Source: Mucilaginibacter oryzae (GTDB lineage: Bacteria; Bacteroidota; Bacteroidia; Sphingobacteriales; Sphingobacteriaceae). Taken from it: a DNA stretch of 64,000 nt. Made by a program: the position numbers and the translations under genes. Below the pieces are notes generated by a model. It was not told the DNA's origin and searched no databases. It worked only from the letters and a program-made list of their open reading frames with translations. Numbering within the stretch: position 1 is the stretch's first letter; each line of letters opens with the position of its first letter. Below, one piece after another: positions 34,870-43,893 of this stretch. The stretch covers positions 480,974-544,973 of the forward strand of contig NZ_QGHA01000002.1 in the NCBI RefSeq assembly GCF_003148845.1. Direction: 5' to 3'.

Positions 34870-36837
34870 ATGAGAAAATTAAGTTACGCCACATTGTTGT
34901 TAATGCTACTTACCTGGTTGCCAACTGTTGCCCAGCAAAAAGTATCGTCATTAAAACCCAAACAGATCAGCCCCGACCTTTTTGGGATCTTTTTTGAGGA
35001 CTTAAGTTACGCCGCCGATGGCGGCCTTTATGCCGAATTGATTCAAAACCGTTCGTTTGAATACAGCCCGGCCGATAACCGGGACTGGCATTCATTAACC
35101 GCCTGGAAATACCAGACTGACGGCTTTGGTTACGGTACTATTTCTGTAGAAACCACTGCTCCGGTTCATTCAAATAACCCTCATTATGTTGTTTTGAATG
35201 TAGAGGAAGAGGGGCAGAAAGGAGTGGGGCTGGAAAATTCAGGTTTTGACGGCATACCCGTTAAGGCAGGAAAAGGCTATCGCTTTTCCGTGTTTTTAAA
35301 TGTAATGTCGGCTAATCCTTTACCTATAGCTGTAGCGCTTGTTGACGATAAAGGCAAAGAATTAGGCTCATCAACATTCACAGCTACAGGCCATGGCTGG
35401 AAAAAGTATACCGAACAGATCAATATCAATTTTGATGATGATGATGCCAGGTTAGTAATGCTGGTAAAATCAAAGGGAAAAGTCGGTATAGATATGGTGT
35501 CATTATTCCCGACCGAAACGTTTAAACACCATGAAAACGGAATGCGCGCCGATCTGGCCCAGGTTATTGCCGATCTGAAACCCAAGTTTATGCGTTTCCC
35601 TGGCGGATGTCTCACGCATGGCGATGGTGTTGCCAATATTTATCGTTGGAAAAACACTATCGGCCCGGTTGAACAGCGCACAGATCAGCGTAATATCTGG
35701 AATTACCACCAGTCGATGGGCCTGGGTTTTTTTGAATATTTTCAGTTTTGCGAGGATATTCACGCTAAACCCGTGCCTGTACTTGCCGCAGGTGTAAGCT
35801 GCCAAAACTCGGGCGGTACCTGGAGAATCGGCTCTACAGGGCAAAAGGGCATCCCGATGGATGAAATGAAAGCCTATGTACAGGATGTGCTTGACCTTAT
35901 CGAGTATGCCAACGGGTCCGTAAATTCAACATGGGGCTCAAAACGTGCGGCTGCAGGGCACCCCGCACCTTTTAACCTGGAATATCTGGGCATTGGCAAT
36001 GAAGACAAGATTACCGGGTTGTTTGAAGATCGTTTCCGGATGATTTACGATGCGGTACACAAAGCCCATCCTGAAATAAAGATAATTGGAACCGTAGGTC
36101 CAAGCCCAAATGGCGAAGATTTTGACAAAGGCTGGAAACTGGCCAACCAGCTCAATGTTGGTATTGTTGATGAGCATTATTATGAAAAACCACAATGGTT
36201 TTTAAAAAACACGGCGCGTTATAATAACTACGATAGGCAACGGTCTAAAGTTTATATCGGCGAATATGCCTCATGGGGTAATAAACTGTTTAACGCGCTT
36301 TGTGAAGCAGTTTATATGACTAATCTTGAACGCAACGGAGATGTTGTGAGAATGGCGTCGTACGCGCCGCTGATAGCCAGGATCGGGCATACCTCATGGA
36401 ACCCCGACCTAATCTACTTTAATGGCACCCGCGTTTTTCCAACTGTAAACTATTATGTTCAACAGCAATTTGCCGCCAATTCCGGCAGCGAATATTTGCC
36501 CGATGTAATAACACTTAAAGGTGATCAGGCTACGAAGGACACGACAGTCGGCGTATCATGCGTAAGGGACAAAGCCACAGGTGATATTATTTTAAAGATC
36601 GCCAATGCAGGCAATAATGCTGTTTCCGGCGTAGCACAGTTGGGCAAGATTGGCGCGTTTCCCGGTTCGGCTATGCTTACCACCATTTCAGGTGATATGC
36701 AGGCAGAAAACACGGCGAACAATCCGGATGCTGTTCTTCCGAAATCTACGGCGATCAGCTTACAAAAAAACTGGTCGTTTACCGTTCCCGCATATTCTTT
36801 CAGCGTGCTGAGGATAAAAGTTTCCAGGGTTAAATAA
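34870..36837 (+). CDS. GH51 alpha-L-arabinofuranosidase
   Basis: The 655-residue protein has a signal peptide. The catalytic barrel begins FGIFFEDLSYAADGG, is split by an inserted CBM4-like module (about residues 75-215, GYRFSVFLNV, GKVGIDMVSLFP), and resumes at KFMRFPGGCLTHGDG. The acid/base is E378 (LGIGNED) and the nucleophile E465 (YIGEYASWG). It releases arabinofuranose from arabinan or arabinoxylan. It is 18 bases after the GH43 gene and part of the same operon. This bacterial layout is common in Bacteroidota. Confidence 0.96.
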   Translation: MRKLSYATLLLMLLTWLPTVAQQKVSSLKPKQISPDLFGIFFEDLSYAADGGLYAELIQNRSFEYSPADNRDWHSLTAWKYQTDGFGYGTISVETTAPVHSNNPHYVVLNVEEEGQKGVGLENSGFDGIPVKAGKGYRFSVFLNVMSANPLPIAVALVDDKGKELGSSTFTATGHGWKKYTEQININFDDDDARLVMLVKSKGKVGIDMVSLFPTETFKHHENGMRADLAQVIADLKPKFMRFPGGCLTHGDGVANIYRWKNTIGPVEQRTDQRNIWNYHQSMGLGFFEYFQFCEDIHAKPVPVLAAGVSCQNSGGTWRIGSTGQKGIPMDEMKAYVQDVLDLIEYANGSVNSTWGSKRAAAGHPAPFNLEYLGIGNEDKITGLFEDRFRMIYDAVHKAHPEIKIIGTVGPSPNGEDFDKGWKLANQLNVGIVDEHYYEKPQWFLKNTARYNNYDRQRSKVYIGEYASWGNKLFNALCEAVYMTNLERNGDVVRMASYAPLIARIGHTSWNPDLIYFNGTRVFPTVNYYVQQQFAANSGSEYLPDVITLKGDQATKDTTVGVSCVRDKATGDIILKIANAGNNAVSGVAQLGKIGAFPGSAMLTTISGDMQAENTANNPDAVLPKSTAISLQKNWSFTVPAYSFSVLRIKVSRVK

Positions 36838-36879
36838 ACCGCCTTAATTTATCGCCAATAATAAAAACAACCTATATAC

Positions 36880-37845
36880 ATGAAAAAAACACTTTTACTG
36901 GGCCTTTTAATTGGTTTCTGCACAACGCTTTTTGCGCAGCCTTCGCAAAAATTCAGCGCTTATCTTTTTACTTATTTTACCGGCGATAAAGGCGGTGAAG
37001 CCATCCGTTTCGCCTTGAGTAATGACGGCTATCATTTCCGTGCGTTAAACAACAACCAGCCGGTAATCAATTCGGCCGAAATCAGCGCCACAGGCGGTGT
37101 AAGGGATCCGCATATCATGCGGGCTGCGGATGGTAAAACATTTTACATGGTAGCCACGGATATGAATACCGAAAAGTTTGGCTGGGGGCCCGATTCATCG
37201 ATGGTGCTCCTAAAGTCAACCGATTTGATACATTGGACATCTAAAACTATCGATATCACCAAAACCTTCAAAAAGTTTGATGGTGTAAACAGAGTATGGG
37301 CACCGCAAACCATTTATGATCCGAAGGTGAAAAAGTATATGATCTATTGGTCGATGCGTTTTGGTGAGGAAGCCGATAAAATCTATTATGCTTATGCAAA
37401 CAAGGACTTTACAGGCCTGGAAACCGAACCTAAACAGCTTTTTTTTAAACCTGACGGCGGAGCCTGCATTGATGGCGACATTGTTTATAAAGACAAAAAA
37501 TACTATCTCTTTTTCAAGACAGAGGGTTCAGGTGCCGGTATAAAAATAGCGGTGTCGGATAAGTTAACCTCGGGATATGTGCTGCGCGACAAGTATGTTC
37601 AGCAAACCAAAGATCCGGTGGAAGGTGCCGGGACCTTTAAGTTGAATGATGGCAGTGGTTACATTTTAATGTATGATATGTATACCCAGGGTAAGTACCA
37701 GTTCACCCGCACTACCGATCTTGAAAATTTCAAGCTGATCGACGATGAGGTATCTATGGATTTCCATCCACGTCATGGTACGGTTATGCCCATCACGGAA
37801 AAAGAAGCTGCCGTATTAAAGGCAAAATGGGGTAAGTCTGAGTAA
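36880..37845 (+). CDS. GH43-like secreted glycosidase
   Basis: The 321-residue protein has a signal peptide (LLGLLIGFCTTLFAQ) and a beta-propeller core. GGVRDPHIM (D76), CIDGD (D198) and the later VEGAGTF or KTEGSG glutamate are the likely catalytic acids; WAPQTIYDPKVKKYMIYWS is typical. The family call is firm; the subfamily (arabinosidase) is inferred from its neighbours. It is the last gene of the operon, followed by a terminator-like hairpin. Confidence 0.85.
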   Translation: MKKTLLLGLLIGFCTTLFAQPSQKFSAYLFTYFTGDKGGEAIRFALSNDGYHFRALNNNQPVINSAEISATGGVRDPHIMRAADGKTFYMVATDMNTEKFGWGPDSSMVLLKSTDLIHWTSKTIDITKTFKKFDGVNRVWAPQTIYDPKVKKYMIYWSMRFGEEADKIYYAYANKDFTGLETEPKQLFFKPDGGACIDGDIVYKDKKYYLFFKTEGSGAGIKIAVSDKLTSGYVLRDKYVQQTKDPVEGAGTFKLNDGSGYILMYDMYTQGKYQFTRTTDLENFKLIDDEVSMDFHPRHGTVMPITEKEAAVLKAKWGKSE

Positions 37846-38430
37846 TAATGCAGATCACTTAAAAAGTTTTTAAAATTAGATTGGACTCCTTAAACTTAAA
37901 AAAATTGCCTTTTGAGGCACCGGCAACCTTTAAGCATTTAGCTTGCTATAAAAACCAATCGAAAGGGATGTTATCATTTAAGATGCGTCCCTTTTTTCTT
38001 TCCAAATTGGGCATACTCTTTTTCTGCCCTATACCTACACCATTTTTTACCATCAAATATTACACGGATTTACGTTAGCGTACAGCCTCAAACCGGCCGG
38101 ATTTATGTTTAGCCCGATTAAACATGTTCTACGTTGGGAGTGGCATTTTTATGTTCTGCTAAGGCCCAAAATAATTCACAGTAGCTTTTAAGTGTAATTG
38201 TTACGTTAATAATAATAGCTTGGTTGCAAATTAGAGATACTGATTGTCAAATAGTTTAGCTTGTTTATTAGGTTAAAAACCTTGATTTTATGATGGAGAA
38301 TGGACTTTCTGCATAATTTTATACTGGTTGATAAATAATTTTATTAATTGTTGTTTTGACAATAAAAATATTTACATTTAGATTTTAAATAGCCCATCCT
38401 ATTTAGTTATAAACCAGTTAAGACCAATTC
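37846..38430. other. Spacer between PUL 1 and PUL 2
   Basis: No gene is supported. The first 150 bases hold the PUL 1 terminator (listed separately) and a small TGCCT/AGGCA hairpin at 37906-37919. The last 150 bases are AT-rich and should carry the promoter of the second sigma gene; TTTG at 38355 and TACATTTA at 38373 are only 14 bases apart, so no clean promoter can be named. Confidence 0.5.
37962..37997 (+). terminator. Likely terminator of PUL 1
   Basis: AAAGGGATG (37962-37970) pairs with CGTCCCTTT (37986-37994), with one G-U pair and a 15-base loop, followed by a T-run to 37997. It lies about 115 bases after the last GH43-like gene. Confidence 0.6.
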
Positions 38431-38961
38431 ATGGAAGTTTTGAACGATTCTCAAATTATTGAGCAATTAAAAGCAGGCAACAAGGAGGCCTTTGAAGCAT
38501 TATTTAAAAAATACTACAAATTGCTTAACGTATCAGCCTATTATATTTTGCGGGATGAAATGGAAGCTGAAGACACGGTTCAGGGTTTTTTTGTCGATCT
38601 TTGGGAAGCGCAGTTGTTTAACAACATCAATTCATCGTTAAAAGCTTACATGACTACGGCTGTGCGAAACCGATGCCTTAAAAAAGTTGAAAGTGAAACA
38701 CGAACCCAAAAGAGCCTGGTTGATTATAAATATACCCTTACAGAAGTGGAGGAGGAAGAAACGCACATACCGGAAATTTTTCCGGACAAATTACTGGCAG
38801 ATCTGTCCATGCAGCGGATGCAGGCCTTTACTCTGGTTCATTATGAAAATAAAAGGTATAAAGATGCTGCCTATGAAATGGGCATTAGTATAAATTCGTT
38901 AAAAACTCATTTAAAACTGGCCGTAAAAACTTTAAAAGCAGGAATAAAAAGTGCCAAATAA
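38431..38961 (+). CDS. ECF RNA polymerase sigma factor of PUL 2
   Basis: The 176-residue protein has sigma region 2 (about 20-85, ALFKKYYKLLNVSAYY and DTVQGFFVDLWEA) and a divergent region 4 (about 125-172, VHYENKRYKDAAYEMGISINSLKTHLKLAVKTLK). It is immediately followed by a FecR gene (36 bases) and SusCD. It likely controls the xylan genes. Region 4 is less canonical than in PUL 1: the usual LP-x2-x2-R-x3 stretch before the helix-turn-helix is not visible. Confidence 0.9.
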   Translation: MEVLNDSQIIEQLKAGNKEAFEALFKKYYKLLNVSAYYILRDEMEAEDTVQGFFVDLWEAQLFNNINSSLKAYMTTAVRNRCLKKVESETRTQKSLVDYKYTLTEVEEEETHIPEIFPDKLLADLSMQRMQAFTLVHYENKRYKDAAYEMGISINSLKTHLKLAVKTLKAGIKSAK

Positions 38962-38997
38962 GTTCACCCTTTTTTATAAAATGAGGTCTCACAAATA

Positions 38998-40143
38998 ATG
39001 ACATACAATAAAGCGTATTTTCAGGAACTAATAATTGAACAAGTAGCCGGCACGATCAGTGAGGAGGAAAGCCATTTGCTTACAGATGCTATACAAAATG
39101 ATTCGCGGGTTAAACAGCTTTGGGACGAAATGCAGCATACACTGTCATCTGATCAGGCACAAAGCTTTTTTAATGCAATCGATGAAAATAAGGCCTGGAA
39201 CAAGGTATCGCCCCAAATAACTTCACCTCTGCCTAAAGCTTCCCGCAGGCTGCCCATCGCTAAATGGTTATCTATGGCCGCGTTGTTGTGTGTTGCCTTC
39301 ACCGCTGGGTACTACTGGCGTTCAGTGCCGGTTAAAAATACCGTCATAGCCAAAAATAATATTAAAGCCCCCGCAATAGAATTAAGGATGGCTAACGGTC
39401 AACATATTGATCTTTCAGATACCAATAAAAAAACGGTTAGTGTACCCTTCGCGAACCTGACCAAAGGAGCCAACGGGTTAAGCTATCAGCTCAATAACGC
39501 TAAAACAGACGAGTGGAGTACGCTTGTTATCCCCTCAAAATTAAATTACCGGATAGTTTTATCAGATGGCACCAAGGTATGGCTAAATTCTTTATCGAGT
39601 TTGCGCTTCCCCTTTGCATTTTCAGGCAAAACCAGGGATGTTTATTTAACCGGCGAAGCTTTTTTTAAAGTAGCTAAAAACGCTTCGATGCCTTTTATAG
39701 TGCACACCAGCCAAACCGATGTAAAGGTTTTAGGTACCGAGTTTAATGTGAACACTTACCAGCTTGATAAAACAATAACCTCACTGGTGGAAGGCTCAGT
39801 GTCAACCAGCGGCAGGCATAAGCAAAAAACGCTATTACAGCCCGGTTATCAGGCCATATATACTGATGCTGCGGGCTTTGATACCCAGCCATTTGATCCC
39901 ACCGTTGAACTGGCATGGATGAAGGATATTTATTACTTTCATAACACCCGGCTTCATGAAATCAGCGATGTATTACTTCGCTGGTTTGATGTGGATGTTG
40001 TTTTTGATAACCCGGCAAAAGCTGATGAGGCTTTTAGCGGGGCTATTGAAAAAAACAAACCAGTTGATGTTTTTATTCAGAATATAAAAGCATCTGCCGG
40101 TGTTGACGCTGTGCTTAAAAACGGGGTGCTGCACATCAGGTAA
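38998..40143 (+). CDS. FecR-family anti-sigma factor of PUL 2
   Basis: The 381-residue protein has a short cytoplasmic part (to about 85), a membrane segment (AKWLSMAALLCVAFTAGYYW), the periplasmic FecR domain (VLSDGTKVWLNSLSSLRFPF, then VLGTEFNVNTY) and a C-terminal DUF4974 (DIYYFHNTRLHEISDVLLRWFDVDVVF). It partners the sigma gene upstream. There is a 223-base gap before susC, AT-rich, which could contain a second promoter. Confidence 0.94.
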   Translation: MTYNKAYFQELIIEQVAGTISEEESHLLTDAIQNDSRVKQLWDEMQHTLSSDQAQSFFNAIDENKAWNKVSPQITSPLPKASRRLPIAKWLSMAALLCVAFTAGYYWRSVPVKNTVIAKNNIKAPAIELRMANGQHIDLSDTNKKTVSVPFANLTKGANGLSYQLNNAKTDEWSTLVIPSKLNYRIVLSDGTKVWLNSLSSLRFPFAFSGKTRDVYLTGEAFFKVAKNASMPFIVHTSQTDVKVLGTEFNVNTYQLDKTITSLVEGSVSTSGRHKQKTLLQPGYQAIYTDAAGFDTQPFDPTVELAWMKDIYYFHNTRLHEISDVLLRWFDVDVVFDNPAKADEAFSGAIEKNKPVDVFIQNIKASAGVDAVLKNGVLHIR

Positions 40144-40366
40144 CAACCACCCTCAATTAACCCAATACTTATTTTTCAATATTATCATCCGGCTTGCTAC
40201 CGGGGTGTTTGGTTGTCGCCATGGAAATTTACATTTATGAATTTTTAACTTTCTGATATTCATTTATTTGTGGATTTTTTTATTGAAAAAACATTTTTTT
40301 TAGCTCTTCGTTCACCCGTTTCATCACTATCCGGTCTTAAAGAAAACCAATCATAAACCCAGTAAT

Positions 40367-43300
40367 ATGGATAGAATTTTATTTAGCCGGCGGCTCATAC
40401 TGCCCTTTATTTTTCTTTTATTGGTAACCCGGTACTCGGCTGTGCACGCACAGGTAACGGCCCCAATTACACTCAAAAAGGCTAATATCAGTTTAGCCGA
40501 CGTATTCAAATCAATTAAAAAGCAAACCGGTTTAACTGTTTTTTACAGTAATAATCTACTTAACGACAAGGAAGTTGTTTCTGTAGATTTTAACAAAGCC
40601 GGTTTAAAAGAAGTGTTTGGCGTACTATTAAAAGGAAAAGACCTTAACTATGCTGTACGCGATCAACTTATTGTAATTGAAAAGAGCAATGAACCCGCGC
40701 CCGTCGTCGCTCCGCCAAAAAAGGAACCTGCAAAAGCCGTAGTACCTAAAAAAGTACAGGGTGTTGTTACCGATGATAAAGGCCTTACTTTACCAGGTGT
40801 AAGTGTTAAAGTTAAAGGAACCACAAACGGAACACAATCAGACATTGATGGCAGATACAGCCTGAGCTTAAAAGAGGGCAGTAGCACGATCATCGTTTTT
40901 TCATTTGTAGGGTCAAAATCGCAGGAGTTTGATCTGGCTAATTACCCGGTATCAGCAGCGGGCGTTTATAAAATTGACGTACAAATGGGAGCCGACAAAA
41001 ACGCGCTTGAAGAGGTTGCGGTGGTTGCCTATGGTACGCAGAAAAAAACGAGCCTGGTAAGTTCTATCACTACGGTTAACCCGAAACAGTTAAAAGGCCC
41101 ATCAAGTAACCTTACAACCATGTTGGCCGGTGTTGTACCGGGCATGATCTCGTACCAGCGAAGTGGTGAACCGGGTGCAGATAACGCCCAGTTTTTTATC
41201 AGGGGCGTTGGAACGTTCGGGGCCGGTAAAGTTGACCCGCTAATACTGATTGACGGTATTGAATCAGGCACTACCGACCTGGCTAGGCTGCAGCCGGATG
41301 ACATATCGGGGTTTTCGGTATTGAAAGATGCTACCGCTTCATCGCTTTACGGTGCCAGGGGCGCTAACGGCGTTATATTGGTAACCACAAAACGAGGCGA
41401 CGTTGGCGCAGTGAAGTTTAATATCCGTGGTGAAAATTCAACCTCGTCAAATATCAAGAACATTGACCTTGCCGATAATATCACCTATATGACACTGGCT
41501 AACGAGGCCGTGTTAACCCGTGACCCACTTGGTGTTCTCCCTTATTCGCAAAATAAGATAGACCATACGGCTAAAGGCGATGACCCATTGCTTTACCCGA
41601 GCAATAACTGGATCAAGCAGCTGATAAAAACCAAAACAAACAATCAGCGATTTAACATGAATGCCAGCGGAGGAACGGAAAAAGCGAAGTACTACCTCGC
41701 CATGACCTACAATATTGATAATGGCAACCTCGCTGAAAACAGCTTGAATAATTTCAGTAACAATATTAAATTACAGTCGTACTCCATTTTATCAAATATC
41801 ACCTTAAACCTCACCAAAACAACCGAGGCAGTAGTGAGCTTAAAAGGTCTGTTTGATGGTTATCACGGTCCTATCAATGGTGGCGGTTATACCTTTTTAA
41901 ATGCTCTTTGGAGCAACCCTGTAGCTTTTCCGGCTATTTATCCGGGCAGCCTTTTACCTTATGCAAACCACCCTCTTTTCGGTAATGCAATTATACCAGG
42001 GGGCGGTTTGTATATGAACCCATACGCGCAATCCTTGTCTGGTTATCAAACTTCCAATACAAGTACGCTAACCGCGCAAATAAACTTGAATCAAAAGCTT
42101 GATTTTATTACTCAGGGTTTATCCTCGAGAGTAATGGCTTATACAACACGTTATTCATATTTTACCATTTCGCGCCAATATAGCCCATACTACTACAAAT
42201 CAAACGTGCTTAACGGTCAATTCAGTGGGCTAAGTTTACTTAACAGCGGAGAAACAGGTAGTATCGGCACTCCGCCAACAGAGTATTTAACTTACAATCC
42301 TGGTGGCAGTGTCTCCAACTCAACTACATACATTGAGGCTGCGATAAATTACAATCGTACCTTTGGGCAAAAACATGCAGTTAGCGGATTGCTTATCGGT
42401 ACCATGCGAAACTATCTGACGGCTAACGCACCAACGCTCCAATTATCTTTGCCATCGCGTAACCAGGGCGTATCCGGCAGGTTTACTTATGGATACGACA
42501 ATCGTTATCTTGTTGAATTCAACTTTGGATATAACGGCTCCGAACGTTTTGCGAGTAATCACCGCTTCGGGTTTTTTCCTTCTGTCGGCGCAGGATGGGT
42601 AATATCCAACGAGAAGTTTTTCGAGCCGTTATTATCAACTATTGATAACCTTAAATTGAGGTTTACATACGGTTTAGTAGGTAACGATCAGATCGGTTCG
42701 GCCAATGACCGTTTTTTTTATCTGTCTGACGTGAGGTTAGACAATGGATCTAATGGACAATTTGGTACTAACTATAGTTATAGCAGGCCTGGTGTAATTA
42801 CCTATCGCTACGAAAACAAAAACATTACCTGGGAACAGTCAAGGCAGACCAATATCGGTATGGATTTAACGGTTGCTAAAAACTTCACTTTAACCGTAGA
42901 TGCTTATCAGCAAAACCGTGATAACATCCTGATGGTACGTAGTACCATACCTACTTCAATGGGGTTACAGGCCGATATTTCTGCAAATGCAGGTAAATCG
43001 TCAAGCAAGGGCATTGACATAGCCATGGACTATAAAAAAAGCTTCAATAATTCTTTTTGGGTTCAATCGCGCGGTACGCTTACTTATGCCAAAAGTAAAT
43101 TATTGAAAAACGAGGAGCCTGTTTATCCCGATAATCTGAAATACCTGAGCAAGGTTGGAAACTCGTTAAGTCAGATTTATGGCCTTCTTGCCGAGCGTCT
43201 TTTTATCGATGATAAAGATGTGGCCAACTCGCCTGTACAAAGTTTTGGCGACTATAAAGCCGGTGATATCAAATACCGGGATATGAATGGCGATGGGAAA

Positions 43301-43873
43301 ATAACCAGTTCGGATGTGGTGCCAATAGGTTATCCGCAGGTTCCCGAAATCATTTACGGTTTTGGTTTCTCTTTTGGTTACAAGAATTTTGATATCAGCG
43401 CGTTCTTCCAGGGTTCGGCACGCTCGTCATTCGTGATCAATTCTGCAGATATTTCTCCTTTTTACCTGGTAAACGGATTACAAAATAATGGGCTTAACAC
43501 TGGTAATCAAAGTGGCCTGCTTAGCTCAATCGCTAATGACCATTGGTCGGAAGACAATCGCAATCCTTATGCGTTTTGGCCTCGCTTAAGCACCAAAATA
43601 CAGGCTAATAACAGTCAAACGATTTCATCACCAACTTCAACCTGGTGGTTGCGTAACGGCTCATTTGTTCGCCTAAAATCCGCAGAGCTTGGATATAATT
43701 TTAACAAAAAACAGCTTAGGAGCCTGCACCTGAACAGCGCACGCATTTATTTGAACGGCTTGAACCTGCTAACCCTGAGCAGTTTTAAACTTTGGGATCC
43801 GGAAATGGGAACATCAGGATTGGGCTATCCAATTCAAAAAGTGTTTAACGTGGGTTTAAGGGTAGAATTTTAA
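40367..43873 (+). CDS. SusC-type TonB-dependent outer-membrane transporter with STN domain
   Basis: The 1168-residue protein has a signal peptide (FIFLLLVTRYSAVHAQ), an STN domain (about 37-88, KKANISLADVFKSIKKQT), a CarboxypepD_reg-like domain (about 128-205) and the SusC barrel and plug, with the hallmark VAVVAYGTQKK, LYGARGANGVILVTTK and the ending VFNVGLRVEF. It imports oligosaccharides of arabinoxylan. It is 21 bases before susD. The STN domain again implies FecR coupling. Confidence 0.96.
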   Translation: MDRILFSRRLILPFIFLLLVTRYSAVHAQVTAPITLKKANISLADVFKSIKKQTGLTVFYSNNLLNDKEVVSVDFNKAGLKEVFGVLLKGKDLNYAVRDQLIVIEKSNEPAPVVAPPKKEPAKAVVPKKVQGVVTDDKGLTLPGVSVKVKGTTNGTQSDIDGRYSLSLKEGSSTIIVFSFVGSKSQEFDLANYPVSAAGVYKIDVQMGADKNALEEVAVVAYGTQKKTSLVSSITTVNPKQLKGPSSNLTTMLAGVVPGMISYQRSGEPGADNAQFFIRGVGTFGAGKVDPLILIDGIESGTTDLARLQPDDISGFSVLKDATASSLYGARGANGVILVTTKRGDVGAVKFNIRGENSTSSNIKNIDLADNITYMTLANEAVLTRDPLGVLPYSQNKIDHTAKGDDPLLYPSNNWIKQLIKTKTNNQRFNMNASGGTEKAKYYLAMTYNIDNGNLAENSLNNFSNNIKLQSYSILSNITLNLTKTTEAVVSLKGLFDGYHGPINGGGYTFLNALWSNPVAFPAIYPGSLLPYANHPLFGNAIIPGGGLYMNPYAQSLSGYQTSNTSTLTAQINLNQKLDFITQGLSSRVMAYTTRYSYFTISRQYSPYYYKSNVLNGQFSGLSLLNSGETGSIGTPPTEYLTYNPGGSVSNSTTYIEAAINYNRTFGQKHAVSGLLIGTMRNYLTANAPTLQLSLPSRNQGVSGRFTYGYDNRYLVEFNFGYNGSERFASNHRFGFFPSVGAGWVISNEKFFEPLLSTIDNLKLRFTYGLVGNDQIGSANDRFFYLSDVRLDNGSNGQFGTNYSYSRPGVITYRYENKNITWEQSRQTNIGMDLTVAKNFTLTVDAYQQNRDNILMVRSTIPTSMGLQADISANAGKSSSKGIDIAMDYKKSFNNSFWVQSRGTLTYAKSKLLKNEEPVYPDNLKYLSKVGNSLSQIYGLLAERLFIDDKDVANSPVQSFGDYKAGDIKYRDMNGDGKITSSDVVPIGYPQVPEIIYGFGFSFGYKNFDISAFFQGSARSSFVINSADISPFYLVNGLQNNGLNTGNQSGLLSSIANDHWSEDNRNPYAFWPRLSTKIQANNSQTISSPTSTWWLRNGSFVRLKSAELGYNFNKKQLRSLHLNSARIYLNGLNLLTLSSFKLWDPEMGTSGLGYPIQKVFNVGLRVEF

Positions 43874-43893
43874 AAGCTTTCAAAATCAGTTAT

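Noticed and set aside
37881-38078. 65-codon frame with a TTG start between the two PULs
   Set aside because: It runs through the terminator hairpin and has no recognisable composition or ribosome site.
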